Positions 8,310 to 17,331 of a stretch of DNA of 64,000 bases are shown here, piece after piece. A program made the position numbers and the translations under genes. The notes beneath the pieces were generated by a model that worked only from the letters and a program-made list of their open reading frames with translations, ran no database searches and was not told the origin of the DNA. This stretch comes from Nitrospira tepida (lineage in GTDB: Bacteria > Nitrospirota > Nitrospiria > Nitrospirales > Nitrospiraceae). The stretch lies in assembly GCF_947241125.1 (NCBI RefSeq), contig NZ_OX365700.1:2884001-2948000 (forward strand), written 5' to 3'. Position 1 is the stretch's first letter, and each line of letters starts with the position of its first letter.

Positions 8310-9560
8310 ATGGATATGACCTCCTCGACAGAATCAGAAAGAGGACAGGCCCATCCGGTTCTCCGGAACCTACAGTACTCTCCGATCAAGGAGCAGGACG
8401 AGCACTATATCGTGCTCTGGGATCCGTCCGGGCTCAGCCGAGAAAAGCTCGTGCTCCCGCTGAACTATTTCTTCGTCGTGCAACACCTGGACGGGCACCA
8501 TTCGCTGGAACAAATCGGGGCCCTGTATCTGAACCGATTTGGCGAGTTCCTGCTTCCGGACAAGCTTGAACGGCTGGTCGCCGACCTCGAGGCTAAACTG
8601 TTTCTGGAAGGCCCCGCGGTGGAAGCTGCCAAGGAAGCCCGGCGAACGGCGTTCCGGCAATCCCCGGTCCGTCCCGCCGCGTTCGCGGGCAAGAGCTATG
8701 AAGCGGAGGGCTTCAAACTCCGCCGGCAGATCGAAAGCTTCTATCAGTCGAAGGAAGGCCCCGAGCAGAAACCTTCTCCCAACAAAGGGAAGCGCATCAA
8801 GGGGCTGGTGGCTCCGGCCTATGAGGTGAAGCAGGCCGGCCCAATCTACGCCTGGGCCTATAAGGAACTCAACGAGGCGGAGAGCCCGGACCTGTTCGTG
8901 CTGCTCGCCCCCTGCCACGCCGGCATGGACTCGCTGTTCGCCCTCACCGACAAGGATTTCGAGACCCCGCTCGGAACCGTTTCCGTCAACAAGCCGATTC
9001 TCGATTATCTCAAGCGGCAAGGCGGCGAATTCTTTGCCGACGACGTGGCCCATGAACAGGAACATGCGCTGGAGTTCCAGCTTCCGTTCTTGCTGGACGC
9101 GGTCGGCAAACAGAAGCCCTGCACGATGGTGCCGATCCTCTGCGGCTTCTCAGCCCAGGATCTGGGAGAGCAGACGGTCAGGACCGGCATCGACCGATTG
9201 CTCGACCTGCTCCGGCAAGCCTTCGCCGCAGCCGGGGTCGAGCCCTGCCTGATTGCCAGCGGCGACCTCGCGCACATCGGGATGCGGTATGGCGATTCGG
9301 CCCCTCCGACGGACTTTTCGTTTCACCGCTGCATGCAGCAGGATCTGGCCATGCTGAAGTTTGTGGAAGAGCTGAAGCCGGAGGAGTTCGCGTCATTCAT
9401 TCGGAAGGAAGGTGACAGCCGCCGCATCACGGGGTTTGCCTCTATCTATACCCTGCTGCGGTTGATCACGGCGGAGGCGGGACAGGTCTTGCGGTACGAC
9501 CGGGGGATCACCGACCAATACAACAGCACGGTGACGTACGCCAGCATGGTCTTCTTTTGA
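8310..9560 (+). CDS. amrB: AmmeMemoRadiSam system protein B (Memo family), with N-terminal extension
   Basis: A 416-aa protein. Residues about 160-416 form a Memo/AmrB domain (LAPCHAG, HEQEHALEFQLPFL, IASGDLAHIG). The first metal-binding HAGY-type motif of typical Memo proteins is replaced by APAYEVKQAG, so the usual first histidine is missing. Residues about 20-110 are an extra domain (LVLPLNYFFVVQHLDGHHSL followed by EQIGALYLNRFGEF) that reads like a small helical winged or PqqD-like module; that reading is tentative. Memo relatives often sit with AMMECR1 and radical SAM partners, but none is here. An ATG at 8316 is an alternative start. It may be co-expressed with the membrane cluster just upstream. 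Confidence 0.75.
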   Translation: MDMTSSTESERGQAHPVLRNLQYSPIKEQDEHYIVLWDPSGLSREKLVLPLNYFFVVQHLDGHHSLEQIGALYLNRFGEFLLPDKLERLVADLEAKLFLEGPAVEAAKEARRTAFRQSPVRPAAFAGKSYEAEGFKLRRQIESFYQSKEGPEQKPSPNKGKRIKGLVAPAYEVKQAGPIYAWAYKELNEAESPDLFVLLAPCHAGMDSLFALTDKDFETPLGTVSVNKPILDYLKRQGGEFFADDVAHEQEHALEFQLPFLLDAVGKQKPCTMVPILCGFSAQDLGEQTVRTGIDRLLDLLRQAFAAAGVEPCLIASGDLAHIGMRYGDSAPPTDFSFHRCMQQDLAMLKFVEELKPEEFASFIRKEGDSRRITGFASIYTLLRLITAEAGQVLRYDRGITDQYNSTVTYASMVFF

Positions 9561-9656
9561 AACCGTCAATCGTTAATCGTCATGCGTCAATCGTATGGAC
9601 GAAGGCTCCGATTTTTCTCGATTGACCAATGACGAGTGACGAATGACGCCCGCTCG
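9561..9656. repeat. Degenerate short repeats
   Basis: Quasi-repeats of a GTCAATCGT-like word: CGTCAATCGTTAATCGTCATGCGTCAATCGT spread over 9563-9594, then GACCAATGACGAGTGACGAATGACG at 9624-9648. They fill the space between two convergent genes (Memo family and cyclophilin). Related wording occurs at 6543-6603. Confidence 0.5.
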
Positions 9657-10181
9657 CTACTCCTTCACGGTGATGGTCATCGGAACCGGTTCGAGCGGAT
9701 TGTCGGCCTGATCGCGGGCCAGAGCCGCGATCTTGTCCACGATCTCCATCCCGCGAAACACCTCGCCGAAGACCGTGTAGGTCCGATCCAGCCCGCTGTT
9801 GTCCGCCACAGAAATGTAGAACTGCGATCCGCTGTCGTTGAAATCCCGCGTGCTGTTGCTCTCCCTCGGCATCTTGGCCATGGCGACGGCGCCTCGCTTA
9901 TGGGGGCGATCGTTCGGCTCAGGGGGCAGAAAATAGCCCGGGCCTCCCATTCCATGCTTCGTCCGGTCGGGACTCTTGCTCAGCGGGTCGCCGCCTTGGA
10001 TGATGAATCCCGGCACCACGCGATGAAAGGTCGTGCCGTTGTAGAACCCCATCTTCGCCAGATTGATGAAGTTTTCGACGTGACGCGGCGCCTCATCGGG
10101 ATAGAATCGGATCCTGATCTCGCCGAACTTGGTCGTGATCGTGACCCGCGGGTCCTTTTTCTCGAATCCTAACGTCGCCAT
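9657..10181 (-). CDS. Peptidyl-prolyl cis-trans isomerase, cyclophilin type
   Basis: A 174-aa single-domain cyclophilin that speeds proline isomerisation during folding. Key family motifs are visible: FHRVVPGFIIQGGDP with the catalytic arginine, then GSQFYIS (usually GSQFFI) and the YTVFGEVFRGMEIVD strand. It lacks a signal peptide, so it is probably cytoplasmic. A short insert relative to PpiB (LSKSPDRTKHGMGG) follows the GGDP loop. It stands alone, convergent with the Memo-family gene. Confidence 0.93.
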   Translation of the reverse strand: MATLGFEKKDPRVTITTKFGEIRIRFYPDEAPRHVENFINLAKMGFYNGTTFHRVVPGFIIQGGDPLSKSPDRTKHGMGGPGYFLPPEPNDRPHKRGAVAMAKMPRESNSTRDFNDSGSQFYISVADNSGLDRTYTVFGEVFRGMEIVDKIAALARDQADNPLEPVPMTITVKE

Positions 10182-10233
10182 GCGCAGACTTTAGCGAAGT
10201 CGCGAGCCACTCTGCAACCGGTGCGAGCCTGAT

Positions 10234-11550
10234 TCACTTCGCCAGCCCGTCGCCCGGCCTGATCCACCACCATAACAGGCCGCCGAATCCGGCGGCGCCG
10301 GCCGCGGCGCCGAGCGCCACAGCCCAGCCGAACTGATCGGCGAGCCAGGGGGTCAAGGTCGGGGAGAGGCTTCCGCCGAGGTTGGCCCCCGTATTCATCA
10401 GCCCCGACAGGGTGCCGGCAAAGGGCCGGGACAGATGGACGGTCGAGGACCAATAGGCCCCCACCGTGAAGTACAGGCACCCGGCGCCGAAGGACAGCCA
10501 GAGCACGGCCGGCACGGGATGGTCCACCCAGGCCCCCAGCGCAATGGATGCGCCCGACAGTCCCATTCCGCCCATGCCGGTCAGGCATCGGGCCTTCGTG
10601 ACACCGAGGCGCAGAGTCAGCCGATCCGTCAGCCAGCCGCCGACCGGACAACCGACCAGCATCGCCAGGAATGGAGCCATCGCGAACGCCGCGCCGCGCA
10701 GCTCGCCGAACCCACGGACGTTGACCAGGTAGAGATAAAACCAGCTCATATAAACATAGGCCACATAGCCGAGACAGGTATAACTGAGGACAAGCCACCA
10801 GACCGTCGGCGTGCGCGCGATCCGAGGCCAGGGCGTGACGCCATCCGATGCGGCGGCCGGTCTGCCGTCGAGAATGAGCCTGACTTCGGCCTGGTTGATT
10901 CCCGGGTGATCGCTTGGGCGGTCGCGCGCGTACCAGTACCAGAGCCAGGCGACCAGCACGCCGATCCCGGCCGCGAGGTAGAAGGCCGTCTGCCATCCCC
11001 AGTTCACCATGATCCAAGCGGTCACCGGCGGCGTCACGGCGGCGCCGACGCCGATCCCGCCGATCGCCACGCCGATCCCCAGCGCCTGCTCCTTCTGAGG
11101 GAGCCAGTCGGCCACCGTGCGGTTGAAATTCGGCAGCGCCACCGATTCCCCCACGCCGAGCAGGAACCGGACCGCAATCAGCGCGCTCAAGACTCCGACC
11201 CCGGCCGCAACCCCGATGGCGGGAGCCGTCGCCGTGAGCGCCGTCCACACCGACCACCAGAGGATCGCCCCGGCCAACACGCGCCTCGAGCCCCAACGGT
11301 CTCCCAGCCAGCCGCCGGGAACCTGACAGAGCGCATAGCCGACGACGAAGGCCGAGAAGACGTAGCCCATCTGCTGGTCCGTCAAGCCAAGAGCCGGCAT
11401 CATCTGCCTGGCCGTGATGGAGATATTGACCCGATCCACGTAGGTGACCACGCTGATCGCGAACAGCAGGGCGAGGAGGCGCCGGCGCACCGTCGTAGGA
11501 GGCTCGACAGGATCTGACTCGGAAGACGCGGGAGTCACGGGACCATTCAT
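10234..11550 (-). CDS. MFS transporter, anion:cation symporter (hexuronate/glucarate) type
   Basis: A 438-aa transporter with 12 predicted helices. The N-terminal half carries the ACS-family sequence YVDRVNISITARQMMPALGL and the loop 2-3 motif GGWLGDRWGSRRVL, as in ExuT and GudP. The central cytoplasmic loop is charged (RDRPSDHPGINQAEV). The substrate is probably an organic acid anion but cannot be read from sequence. No catabolic genes are adjacent. A -10-like TATAAT lies on the minus strand at 11571-11576. The overlapping frame at 10169-11572 is a shadow. Confidence 0.88.
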   Translation of the reverse strand: MNGPVTPASSESDPVEPPTTVRRRLLALLFAISVVTYVDRVNISITARQMMPALGLTDQQMGYVFSAFVVGYALCQVPGGWLGDRWGSRRVLAGAILWWSVWTALTATAPAIGVAAGVGVLSALIAVRFLLGVGESVALPNFNRTVADWLPQKEQALGIGVAIGGIGVGAAVTPPVTAWIMVNWGWQTAFYLAAGIGVLVAWLWYWYARDRPSDHPGINQAEVRLILDGRPAAASDGVTPWPRIARTPTVWWLVLSYTCLGYVAYVYMSWFYLYLVNVRGFGELRGAAFAMAPFLAMLVGCPVGGWLTDRLTLRLGVTKARCLTGMGGMGLSGASIALGAWVDHPVPAVLWLSFGAGCLYFTVGAYWSSTVHLSRPFAGTLSGLMNTGANLGGSLSPTLTPWLADQFGWAVALGAAAGAAGFGGLLWWWIRPGDGLAK

Positions 11551-11570
11551 CGGCGCTCAGGGTGAGGCGC

Positions 11571-11599
11571 ATTATAGTGATCGCGGATGGGATGCTCCA
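11571..11599 (-). promoter_or_regulatory. Possible promoter of the MFS gene
   Basis: On the minus strand a perfect TATAAT (11571-11576) is preceded at 17 bases by TGGAGC, a poor -35 match. It lies 21 bases from the MFS start codon, giving a short leader. Confidence 0.4.
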
Positions 11600-11659
11600 G
11601 AGGAAAGCCGGCTTGTTTGGACAGCTCGACAGGCGAACGCCGCGATTCCGGCAAGAGAA

Positions 11660-11689
11660 TTGGATTTCCGATCACCCTTTCAGTACTAT
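11660..11689 (+). promoter_or_regulatory. Possible promoter of the AsmA-like gene
   Basis: TTGGAT (11660-11665), an 18-base spacer and TACTAT (11684-11689), 35 bases before the start codon at 11725. A moderate consensus match. Confidence 0.4.
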
Positions 11690-11724
11690 GAGAATGAAGG
11701 GGGGATTGCCCTTACCACGCCCCG

Positions 11725-14700
11725 ATGCGCCGTCTCATTCGAATCGCCGTGCTGTCCGTGGTGGCAGTGATGCTGCTCGCCGTCGCGGGCCTCTTCCTGA
11801 TCCGTTCCGCGACCGGGCGCGACTACGTCAAGGATTTCTTCGTCCATCAAATCGAACAGAACATCGGCCGCAAGCTGGAAGTGGGGATGGTCCGCATCGT
11901 GCTGTTCCCAGGCCTCCATCTCGACCTGCGCGATGTCACGATCTATGAGCCGGACGGCCAGCGGGTGTTCGTCAAGGCCCAGCGGATCGATACCGTGCTT
12001 CGATTGCTTCCGCTGCTTCGCCGCCAGGTCATCGGCAAACGCCTCGCCATCGAAGGGCCGGAGATCACCCTGCACCGGACGGCCCCGGGCTCATGGAACA
12101 TCGCCGCCATCGCCTCGGCGTCCGGCGCACCCTCAGGCGGCCACAAGCCCACGGATTGGCTGATGTTCGTCAAGGAGACGACGATTCGACAGGGGACGCT
12201 CAAGCTGATCGACGACGGGCGTCCGGACGGGACCCGCACGGTACAGTTGCACGAGGTGAACGGGTCGTTCATGGTCCGTCCGGAATTTCAGCAGGCCGAC
12301 GTCGCGATGACGGCGCGCTGGCCCAACGATCCTGGTCTGGCCGCCCTGTCCTTGACCGGAACCGTCGGGCAAAGCGCGCCTTCCGCGGGATTTGGGTCCG
12401 ACGACGCAGGCCGGGCCGGCCCCTTGTATCAATTCGAAGGCCGGATGCAGGCCACCAAGCTCCAGGTTCGGCAACTGGCCGATCTGCTGGGCCCCAGGCC
12501 GCTGCCGCAAGAACTCACCGGGACGCTCGACCTCCAAGGGCACCTGCGGGTCGTGCCGGGGGTGAATGGATATGATGTGCTGTTCCACGAGGTCGCAGTG
12601 CGGTTGGATAAGCTTGCCCTGACCGCGCGCGCGAGCCTCGCCGGGATCTTGTCCCCTCAGCCAACCGTGTCCATCACGTTCAGCTCCTCTCCCATCAAGC
12701 TCCATGATCTCTTGACTTATGTGCCGCTGCGTTGGATCCATCCCGTGATCCAAACGGTCCTGGAGGAGCGTGAGATCGACGGCACGGTGGAAATTGCCAA
12801 TGCCACCGTGATCGGTTCTCCCGATCCCACCCCGCAGTTCGGCATCACCGGAGAGTTTCGCATTACCGATGGAAGGGCGCTCCTCGGCGCCGACCGGGTC
12901 CTCACGCAACATTTGACGGGGACGGTCTTTGTCGATGCAGGACGGATCCGTATCCCCTCGTTCTCCGGAGACTACGGGGCTCTCCATATCAGCCAGGGGA
13001 AGGCCCTGATTTCGTTTCTGGACGCAGGACCGTGGCTGGAAATGGATCTGACCGGCGACATGACGGCGGCCAATCTCGTCAGCTATCTGGCCAACTCGCT
13101 TCGCGCTCCGAGCGTCTCGCAGTTTCTCACCTCGATCCGCAATATCCAAGGCGTGGCGGTCCCGACGTTTCGACTGGTCGGCGCGCTCAACCAGCCAGGC
13201 GGGATTACGTTCGTTGGCGGAGAAGTGAAGGCCGACGACCTCAGCTTCGACACGCCGGCATTGCCACAGCGCGTACACCATGTCACCGGTCGTGTCCGTT
13301 ATTCCCAGAGCGGGACCGAATTTGACAGCGTGACCGGCCAAGTGGGCTCGACCCGCTTCAGCATCCACGGAACCGTGACGGCCGGAGCATCCGGCGCCTT
13401 TCAGGATGTTGCGATCCAGGCCAAGGGCGAGGTGGCGGAGTTGGCTGTGCTCTTGCCCAGCCAGGCCATGGCCATGACCACCAGGCTTATGCAGGGGCCA
13501 GTGTCGCTGTCGGTCATCCTGTCCGGTCCGTCCGAGAGACCGCGCCTCCGGACACAGGTCCATCTGGCAGAAGCCCTGCTCCGCCTGCCCTGGGTCGGCG
13601 AAAAACCGGCCGGCATTCCTGCCTCGCTGGAGCTGGAGGGAGCCATCGCCCCAGAAGGATTCACGATCACGCAGGTCGACGCGGTAGTCCCGCCGGCGCG
13701 GATCGGTTTGAAAGGTAAACTGGTGTTCGGCCGCCGCTTCAGCATCGATGCGTCGCTGGCGACGGGAACGGTCGCCGTCTCCGGTCTGCCGGAATGGTTG
13801 AATCGGGGCGGCCTCGAAGCGGGACAGGTGGAAGTGTCCCTCGACGTGAAAGGATCCCAGCCCGACTGGTCCACCTGGCGCACAACCGGTTGGATCGCCT
13901 TGACCAACGGTCTAATGAGCCTGAAGGGCGTGGAGGGGCCGATCCAAGATCTCTACGCCCGCGTCAGGCTGGTCCGCGACGGTGCGGAACTCAAGCAACT
14001 CAGTTTCAAGGTTTTGGACAGCGACCTGTCGCTTTCCGGCACGTTGCGCAACTGGAGCACGAAACCGACGATCATGGCCAAGATCGAGTCGTCCCACCTG
14101 GACATCGACTTGATCATCCCCAAGGAGGGCCGCTCGCCGGTTCGCGATCTGCTGGAGTATCTGGCGGCCACCAGCCAAGTGACGGCCACCGCCTTGATCG
14201 AACGGGGGGTCTACAAGCAGTTTCGCGTCGGCGGCCTCTCGGGCCGCATCAACATCGAGAACGGCGTTCTCGACATCGATCGCGTGAATGCCCGGTCGGA
14301 GGGCGGGCATATCACGGGACGCCTGGTCGTCCACCTTCCCAAGGAGGAGCCGGCCGACGCCGAAGCCTCGTTTCGCGTGGCCGGCGTCCCGCTCGAAGAG
14401 CTCTCGCACCTGGTCGGCGTGCGCGAACATTTCATGACCGGGGAAGTCCGCCTGACCGGCACCCTCCGCGGCCATGGACGCAACCCGCACGGCATGCTTC
14501 CGACTTTGTCCGGAGACGCCGAGGTGCTCGTCACCGGCGGCCGCATCTTCAAATCCCAGAAGCGGGCTCTGTGGAAAATTCTGAGCATCCTCAATCTGCC
14601 CGCCGTCCTCCAGGGCCAGATCGATCTTGAAAAGGACGGCTTGCCGTTCGACAAGCTCACCGCGTCCATCGTCATGCAGAACGGCCGCTGCGACAGCGAT

Positions 14701-15102
14701 CGGCTTGTGCTGGACAGTCCCGTGGTCAAGATCAGCGGCGCGGGGCATTACGACCTTCCGACGGATCAACTCGAGATGGTGTACGCCGTCAGCCCCTTCG
14801 GCTCCTACTCCAAGTTCGTCAAAAACATTCCGTTGTTCGGGCGTCTTTTTGCGGGAGACCGGACGGGCATCGCCACGGCCTTCTTTGAAGCCAAAGGATC
14901 CATGGACGATCCGGAGGTCACCTATCTGCCGATGAAGTCCCTGGGAGAAGGCCTCTCCAGCCTCGCATCTCTGGCCTACGATGTTCTGCGCAATACGTTC
15001 AAAATGCCGAAAGAGTTCATCACCGGCTCCGACGAAGCGGCTCCCGCCCCGTCGTCAGAGATCGACGCGCCGAGCCGCGTTCCCGGCGGCAACTTGTATT
15101 GA
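11725..15102 (+). CDS. AsmA-family protein (large, inner-membrane anchored)
   Basis: A 1125-aa protein with one N-terminal membrane anchor (IAVLSVVAVMLLAVAGLFLI) and a long periplasmic body of beta-rich repeats. It opens with the AsmA-like NIGRKLEVGMVRIVLFPGLH and carries DVTIYEPDG soon after. The C-terminal part (LEMVYAVSPFGSYSKFVKNI, then PLFGRLFAGDRTG) resembles the AsmA C-terminal region shared with TamB/YhdP-type proteins. Known members form long hydrophobic grooves thought to carry phospholipid to the outer membrane; that role is inferred here. It is monocistronic, divergent from the MFS gene. Confidence 0.85.
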   Translation: MRRLIRIAVLSVVAVMLLAVAGLFLIRSATGRDYVKDFFVHQIEQNIGRKLEVGMVRIVLFPGLHLDLRDVTIYEPDGQRVFVKAQRIDTVLRLLPLLRRQVIGKRLAIEGPEITLHRTAPGSWNIAAIASASGAPSGGHKPTDWLMFVKETTIRQGTLKLIDDGRPDGTRTVQLHEVNGSFMVRPEFQQADVAMTARWPNDPGLAALSLTGTVGQSAPSAGFGSDDAGRAGPLYQFEGRMQATKLQVRQLADLLGPRPLPQELTGTLDLQGHLRVVPGVNGYDVLFHEVAVRLDKLALTARASLAGILSPQPTVSITFSSSPIKLHDLLTYVPLRWIHPVIQTVLEEREIDGTVEIANATVIGSPDPTPQFGITGEFRITDGRALLGADRVLTQHLTGTVFVDAGRIRIPSFSGDYGALHISQGKALISFLDAGPWLEMDLTGDMTAANLVSYLANSLRAPSVSQFLTSIRNIQGVAVPTFRLVGALNQPGGITFVGGEVKADDLSFDTPALPQRVHHVTGRVRYSQSGTEFDSVTGQVGSTRFSIHGTVTAGASGAFQDVAIQAKGEVAELAVLLPSQAMAMTTRLMQGPVSLSVILSGPSERPRLRTQVHLAEALLRLPWVGEKPAGIPASLELEGAIAPEGFTITQVDAVVPPARIGLKGKLVFGRRFSIDASLATGTVAVSGLPEWLNRGGLEAGQVEVSLDVKGSQPDWSTWRTTGWIALTNGLMSLKGVEGPIQDLYARVRLVRDGAELKQLSFKVLDSDLSLSGTLRNWSTKPTIMAKIESSHLDIDLIIPKEGRSPVRDLLEYLAATSQVTATALIERGVYKQFRVGGLSGRINIENGVLDIDRVNARSEGGHITGRLVVHLPKEEPADAEASFRVAGVPLEELSHLVGVREHFMTGEVRLTGTLRGHGRNPHGMLPTLSGDAEVLVTGGRIFKSQKRALWKILSILNLPAVLQGQIDLEKDGLPFDKLTASIVMQNGRCDSDRLVLDSPVVKISGAGHYDLPTDQLEMVYAVSPFGSYSKFVKNIPLFGRLFAGDRTGIATAFFEAKGSMDDPEVTYLPMKSLGEGLSSLASLAYDVLRNTFKMPKEFITGSDEAAPAPSSEIDAPSRVPGGNLY

Positions 15103-15155
15103 CCCCCCCTGCATGCTAGCATCGAATTGGTCGTGATTTTCAGACAGGCGTACAC

Positions 15156-16307
15156 ATGTCTCACGAACGGACAGCCCAGATGAGCACCAGGGCGACCCTC
15201 TTCTACGCAGCCAGCGAAGCCGATTCCAACCTCTATTATGCCACCCGGTTCATCGCCCCGGATCCGTTCTTATACGTTGACATCAAGGGTGAGCGCCTGC
15301 TCGTCATGAGCGATCTGGAAATGGATCGGGCGCGCCACCAAGCCAAGGTGGACCAGGTCCTGTCTTACTCGGAATTCGAGCGACGAGCCAAGGCCGAGGC
15401 CTCTCACCAGCCGGGCCCGATGGACGTCGCCCACGTGCTGCTTCGGGAGCGGGGAGTGGATCAGGTCCTCGTGCCGTCAAACTTCCCCTTCGGTCATGCC
15501 GTGCGGCTGCAGGAGTTGGGATATCGCCTGGAGAGCAAGAAAGAGCCGTTTTTTGAACAGCGGGTGATCAAGACGGCGGAGGAAGTCCTCCACATCGAGG
15601 CCTCTCAACGCGCCACGGAACAGGCGGTCGCCGCCGCCCATGACCTGCTCCGCCGGGCGACTCCGCGGGACGGGATGCTCTGGATTGACGGCGACCCGCT
15701 CACGTCCGAGCGGGTAAAAAAACTGATCAATGTGCGGCTCATGGAGCACGACTGTGTCGCGCAACATACGATCGTGGCGGGCGGTGAGCAGGCCTGCGAT
15801 CCGCACGACGAGGGCAGCGGGCCGTTGCCGGCCGATCGGAGCATCATCTTCGACGTGTTCCCGCGGTCCGCCACCAGCCGCTATTTCGCCGATATGTCGC
15901 GAACCGTCGTGCGAGGCACGGTTTCGCCGGAGCTGCGGCGATTGTACCAAACCGTCCTGGATGCGCAGGAGGAAGCGATCGACACCATCCGGGATGGAGC
16001 CGATGGCGTCAAGATCCACCAGCGGATCTGCGAACGGTTCGAAGCGGCGGGCTACCGCACCGGCCTCGTCAACGGACGCATGCAAGGCTATTTCCACGGC
16101 ACGGGCCATGGGGTCGGATTGGACATCCATGAAGCGCCCCGGATCAGCCGCAACGGATCCAGGCTCCAGGAAGGCCATGTGGTCACGGTGGAGCCGGGGC
16201 TCTATTATCCCGGACTCGGCGCCGTGCGGATCGAAGACATGGTCCTCGTGACCTCCGACGGCTGCCGCAACCTCACGCAGTATCCCAAAGTGTTTGAGAT
16301 CGGGTAA
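15156..16307 (+). CDS. M24-family aminopeptidase (Xaa-Pro type)
   Basis: A 383-aa dinuclear metallopeptidase that removes N-terminal residues, probably Xaa-Pro. An N-terminal creatinase-like domain (about 1-150) is followed by the pita-bread catalytic domain. The five metal ligands can be placed: Asp in IFDVFPR, Asp in FADMSRTV, His in HGTGHGVGLD, Glu in TVEPGLY and Glu in RIEDMV. ATG 15180 is an alternative start (STRATLFYAAS). It ends nine bases before the SdhB-like gene, so the two are probably co-transcribed. Confidence 0.9.
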   Translation: MSHERTAQMSTRATLFYAASEADSNLYYATRFIAPDPFLYVDIKGERLLVMSDLEMDRARHQAKVDQVLSYSEFERRAKAEASHQPGPMDVAHVLLRERGVDQVLVPSNFPFGHAVRLQELGYRLESKKEPFFEQRVIKTAEEVLHIEASQRATEQAVAAAHDLLRRATPRDGMLWIDGDPLTSERVKKLINVRLMEHDCVAQHTIVAGGEQACDPHDEGSGPLPADRSIIFDVFPRSATSRYFADMSRTVVRGTVSPELRRLYQTVLDAQEEAIDTIRDGADGVKIHQRICERFEAAGYRTGLVNGRMQGYFHGTGHGVGLDIHEAPRISRNGSRLQEGHVVTVEPGLYYPGLGAVRIEDMVLVTSDGCRNLTQYPKVFEIG

Positions 16308-16316
16308 CTCCCTTCT

Positions 16317-17324
16317 ATGCGCCTGACCTTCCGCCTCCTCCGGTTCAACCCTGAAACCGGCGACCGTGCTTCCTGGCAGGACGTTCGCCTCGACATCCAC
16401 CGCGGCATGACCGTGTTGGAAGCCCTGATCCGCATCAAGAATGAAGTCGACGGCACGTTGAGCTTGCGCTATTCCTGCCGGTCCGCGATTTGCGGCTCCT
16501 GCGCCATGGACATCAACGGGTCCGAGAAGCTCGCCTGTCGCACGTCCGTGCGTCAGGAGTTTGAGCGCCACGGACAGGTGGCGGTCGGACCGCTCCGCAA
16601 CATGCCGGTCATCAAGGATCTGGTCGTGGACATGTCGCCGTTCTGGAACAAGATCCGATCGGTGGCGCCCTGGCTGTCCTCGAAGAGCGCGGTGGCGTCT
16701 GGTCCAAGCGGGCAAATGATTATCTTCCCCAGCCAGGCTCAGTTCCACAATGTGGACGCCTGCATCATGTGCGGAGCCTGTGTGGCCGCCTGCACCACTC
16801 ATGAGGTCTCACGAGGATTTCTAGGTCCGGCGGCCTTGGCGAAGGCGGAGCGGTTCCTTGCGGACCCCCGAGAGCCGCTGCACGTCAAACGGTTTCGGAT
16901 TGAACAGCTTCAGGATACCGACGGCATCTGGGACTGCACCCGATGCAATTTCTGCGTGCAGGTTTGCCCGAAGGACGTGAAACCGATGGAGGCGATCATC
17001 CGGCTTCGTCGCGCATCGCTGCAGCAGGGCGCCACAGAGACCGGCGGCGCGAGGCACATCGTCGGATTCCGGCAGCTTATCGAACGGGACGGACGCCTCA
17101 ACGAAGCTCTGATGCCGTTAAAGGTCGTCGGCTTCGACATCAACCGGCTGGTTCAAGTCGGCCCGTTGGGCTTGCGGATGCTCGTGCGAGGGAAGGTGCC
17201 CAGCCCGTTCGGCCATGCGATCCCCGGCATCGAACAGGTGCGCGCCATTTTCCGAACGGTCGGACAGCGGCAGCGGGTTTCACAGCCGACAAGACCATCA
17301 CCCAGGGCGGCCTCTGCAACCTGA
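16317..17324 (+). CDS. sdhB: Succinate dehydrogenase/fumarate reductase iron-sulfur subunit-like protein
   Basis: A 335-aa electron-transfer protein with the SdhB/FrdB layout. The N-terminal plant-type [2Fe-2S] domain has CRSAICGSC plus LAC. The C-terminal ferredoxin domain has CIMCGACVAAC and CTRCNFCVQVCP. The second motif has an extra Cys (CX2CX2CX3CP), where E. coli SdhB has CX5CX3CP for its [3Fe-4S] centre, so a second [4Fe-4S] cluster is possible. About 80 residues follow the domain; a normal SdhB is about 240 aa. No sdhA, sdhC or sdhD is adjacent. It may serve succinate:quinone reductase encoded elsewhere, or another dehydrogenase. Confidence 0.85.
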   Translation: MRLTFRLLRFNPETGDRASWQDVRLDIHRGMTVLEALIRIKNEVDGTLSLRYSCRSAICGSCAMDINGSEKLACRTSVRQEFERHGQVAVGPLRNMPVIKDLVVDMSPFWNKIRSVAPWLSSKSAVASGPSGQMIIFPSQAQFHNVDACIMCGACVAACTTHEVSRGFLGPAALAKAERFLADPREPLHVKRFRIEQLQDTDGIWDCTRCNFCVQVCPKDVKPMEAIIRLRRASLQQGATETGGARHIVGFRQLIERDGRLNEALMPLKVVGFDINRLVQVGPLGLRMLVRGKVPSPFGHAIPGIEQVRAIFRTVGQRQRVSQPTRPSPRAASAT

Positions 17325-17331
17325 CTCGCTG

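Noticed and set aside
10169-11572. A 467-codon frame on the same strand as the MFS gene but in another register
   Set aside because: It lacks membrane helices, while the frame at 10234-11550 gives twelve helices and family motifs.
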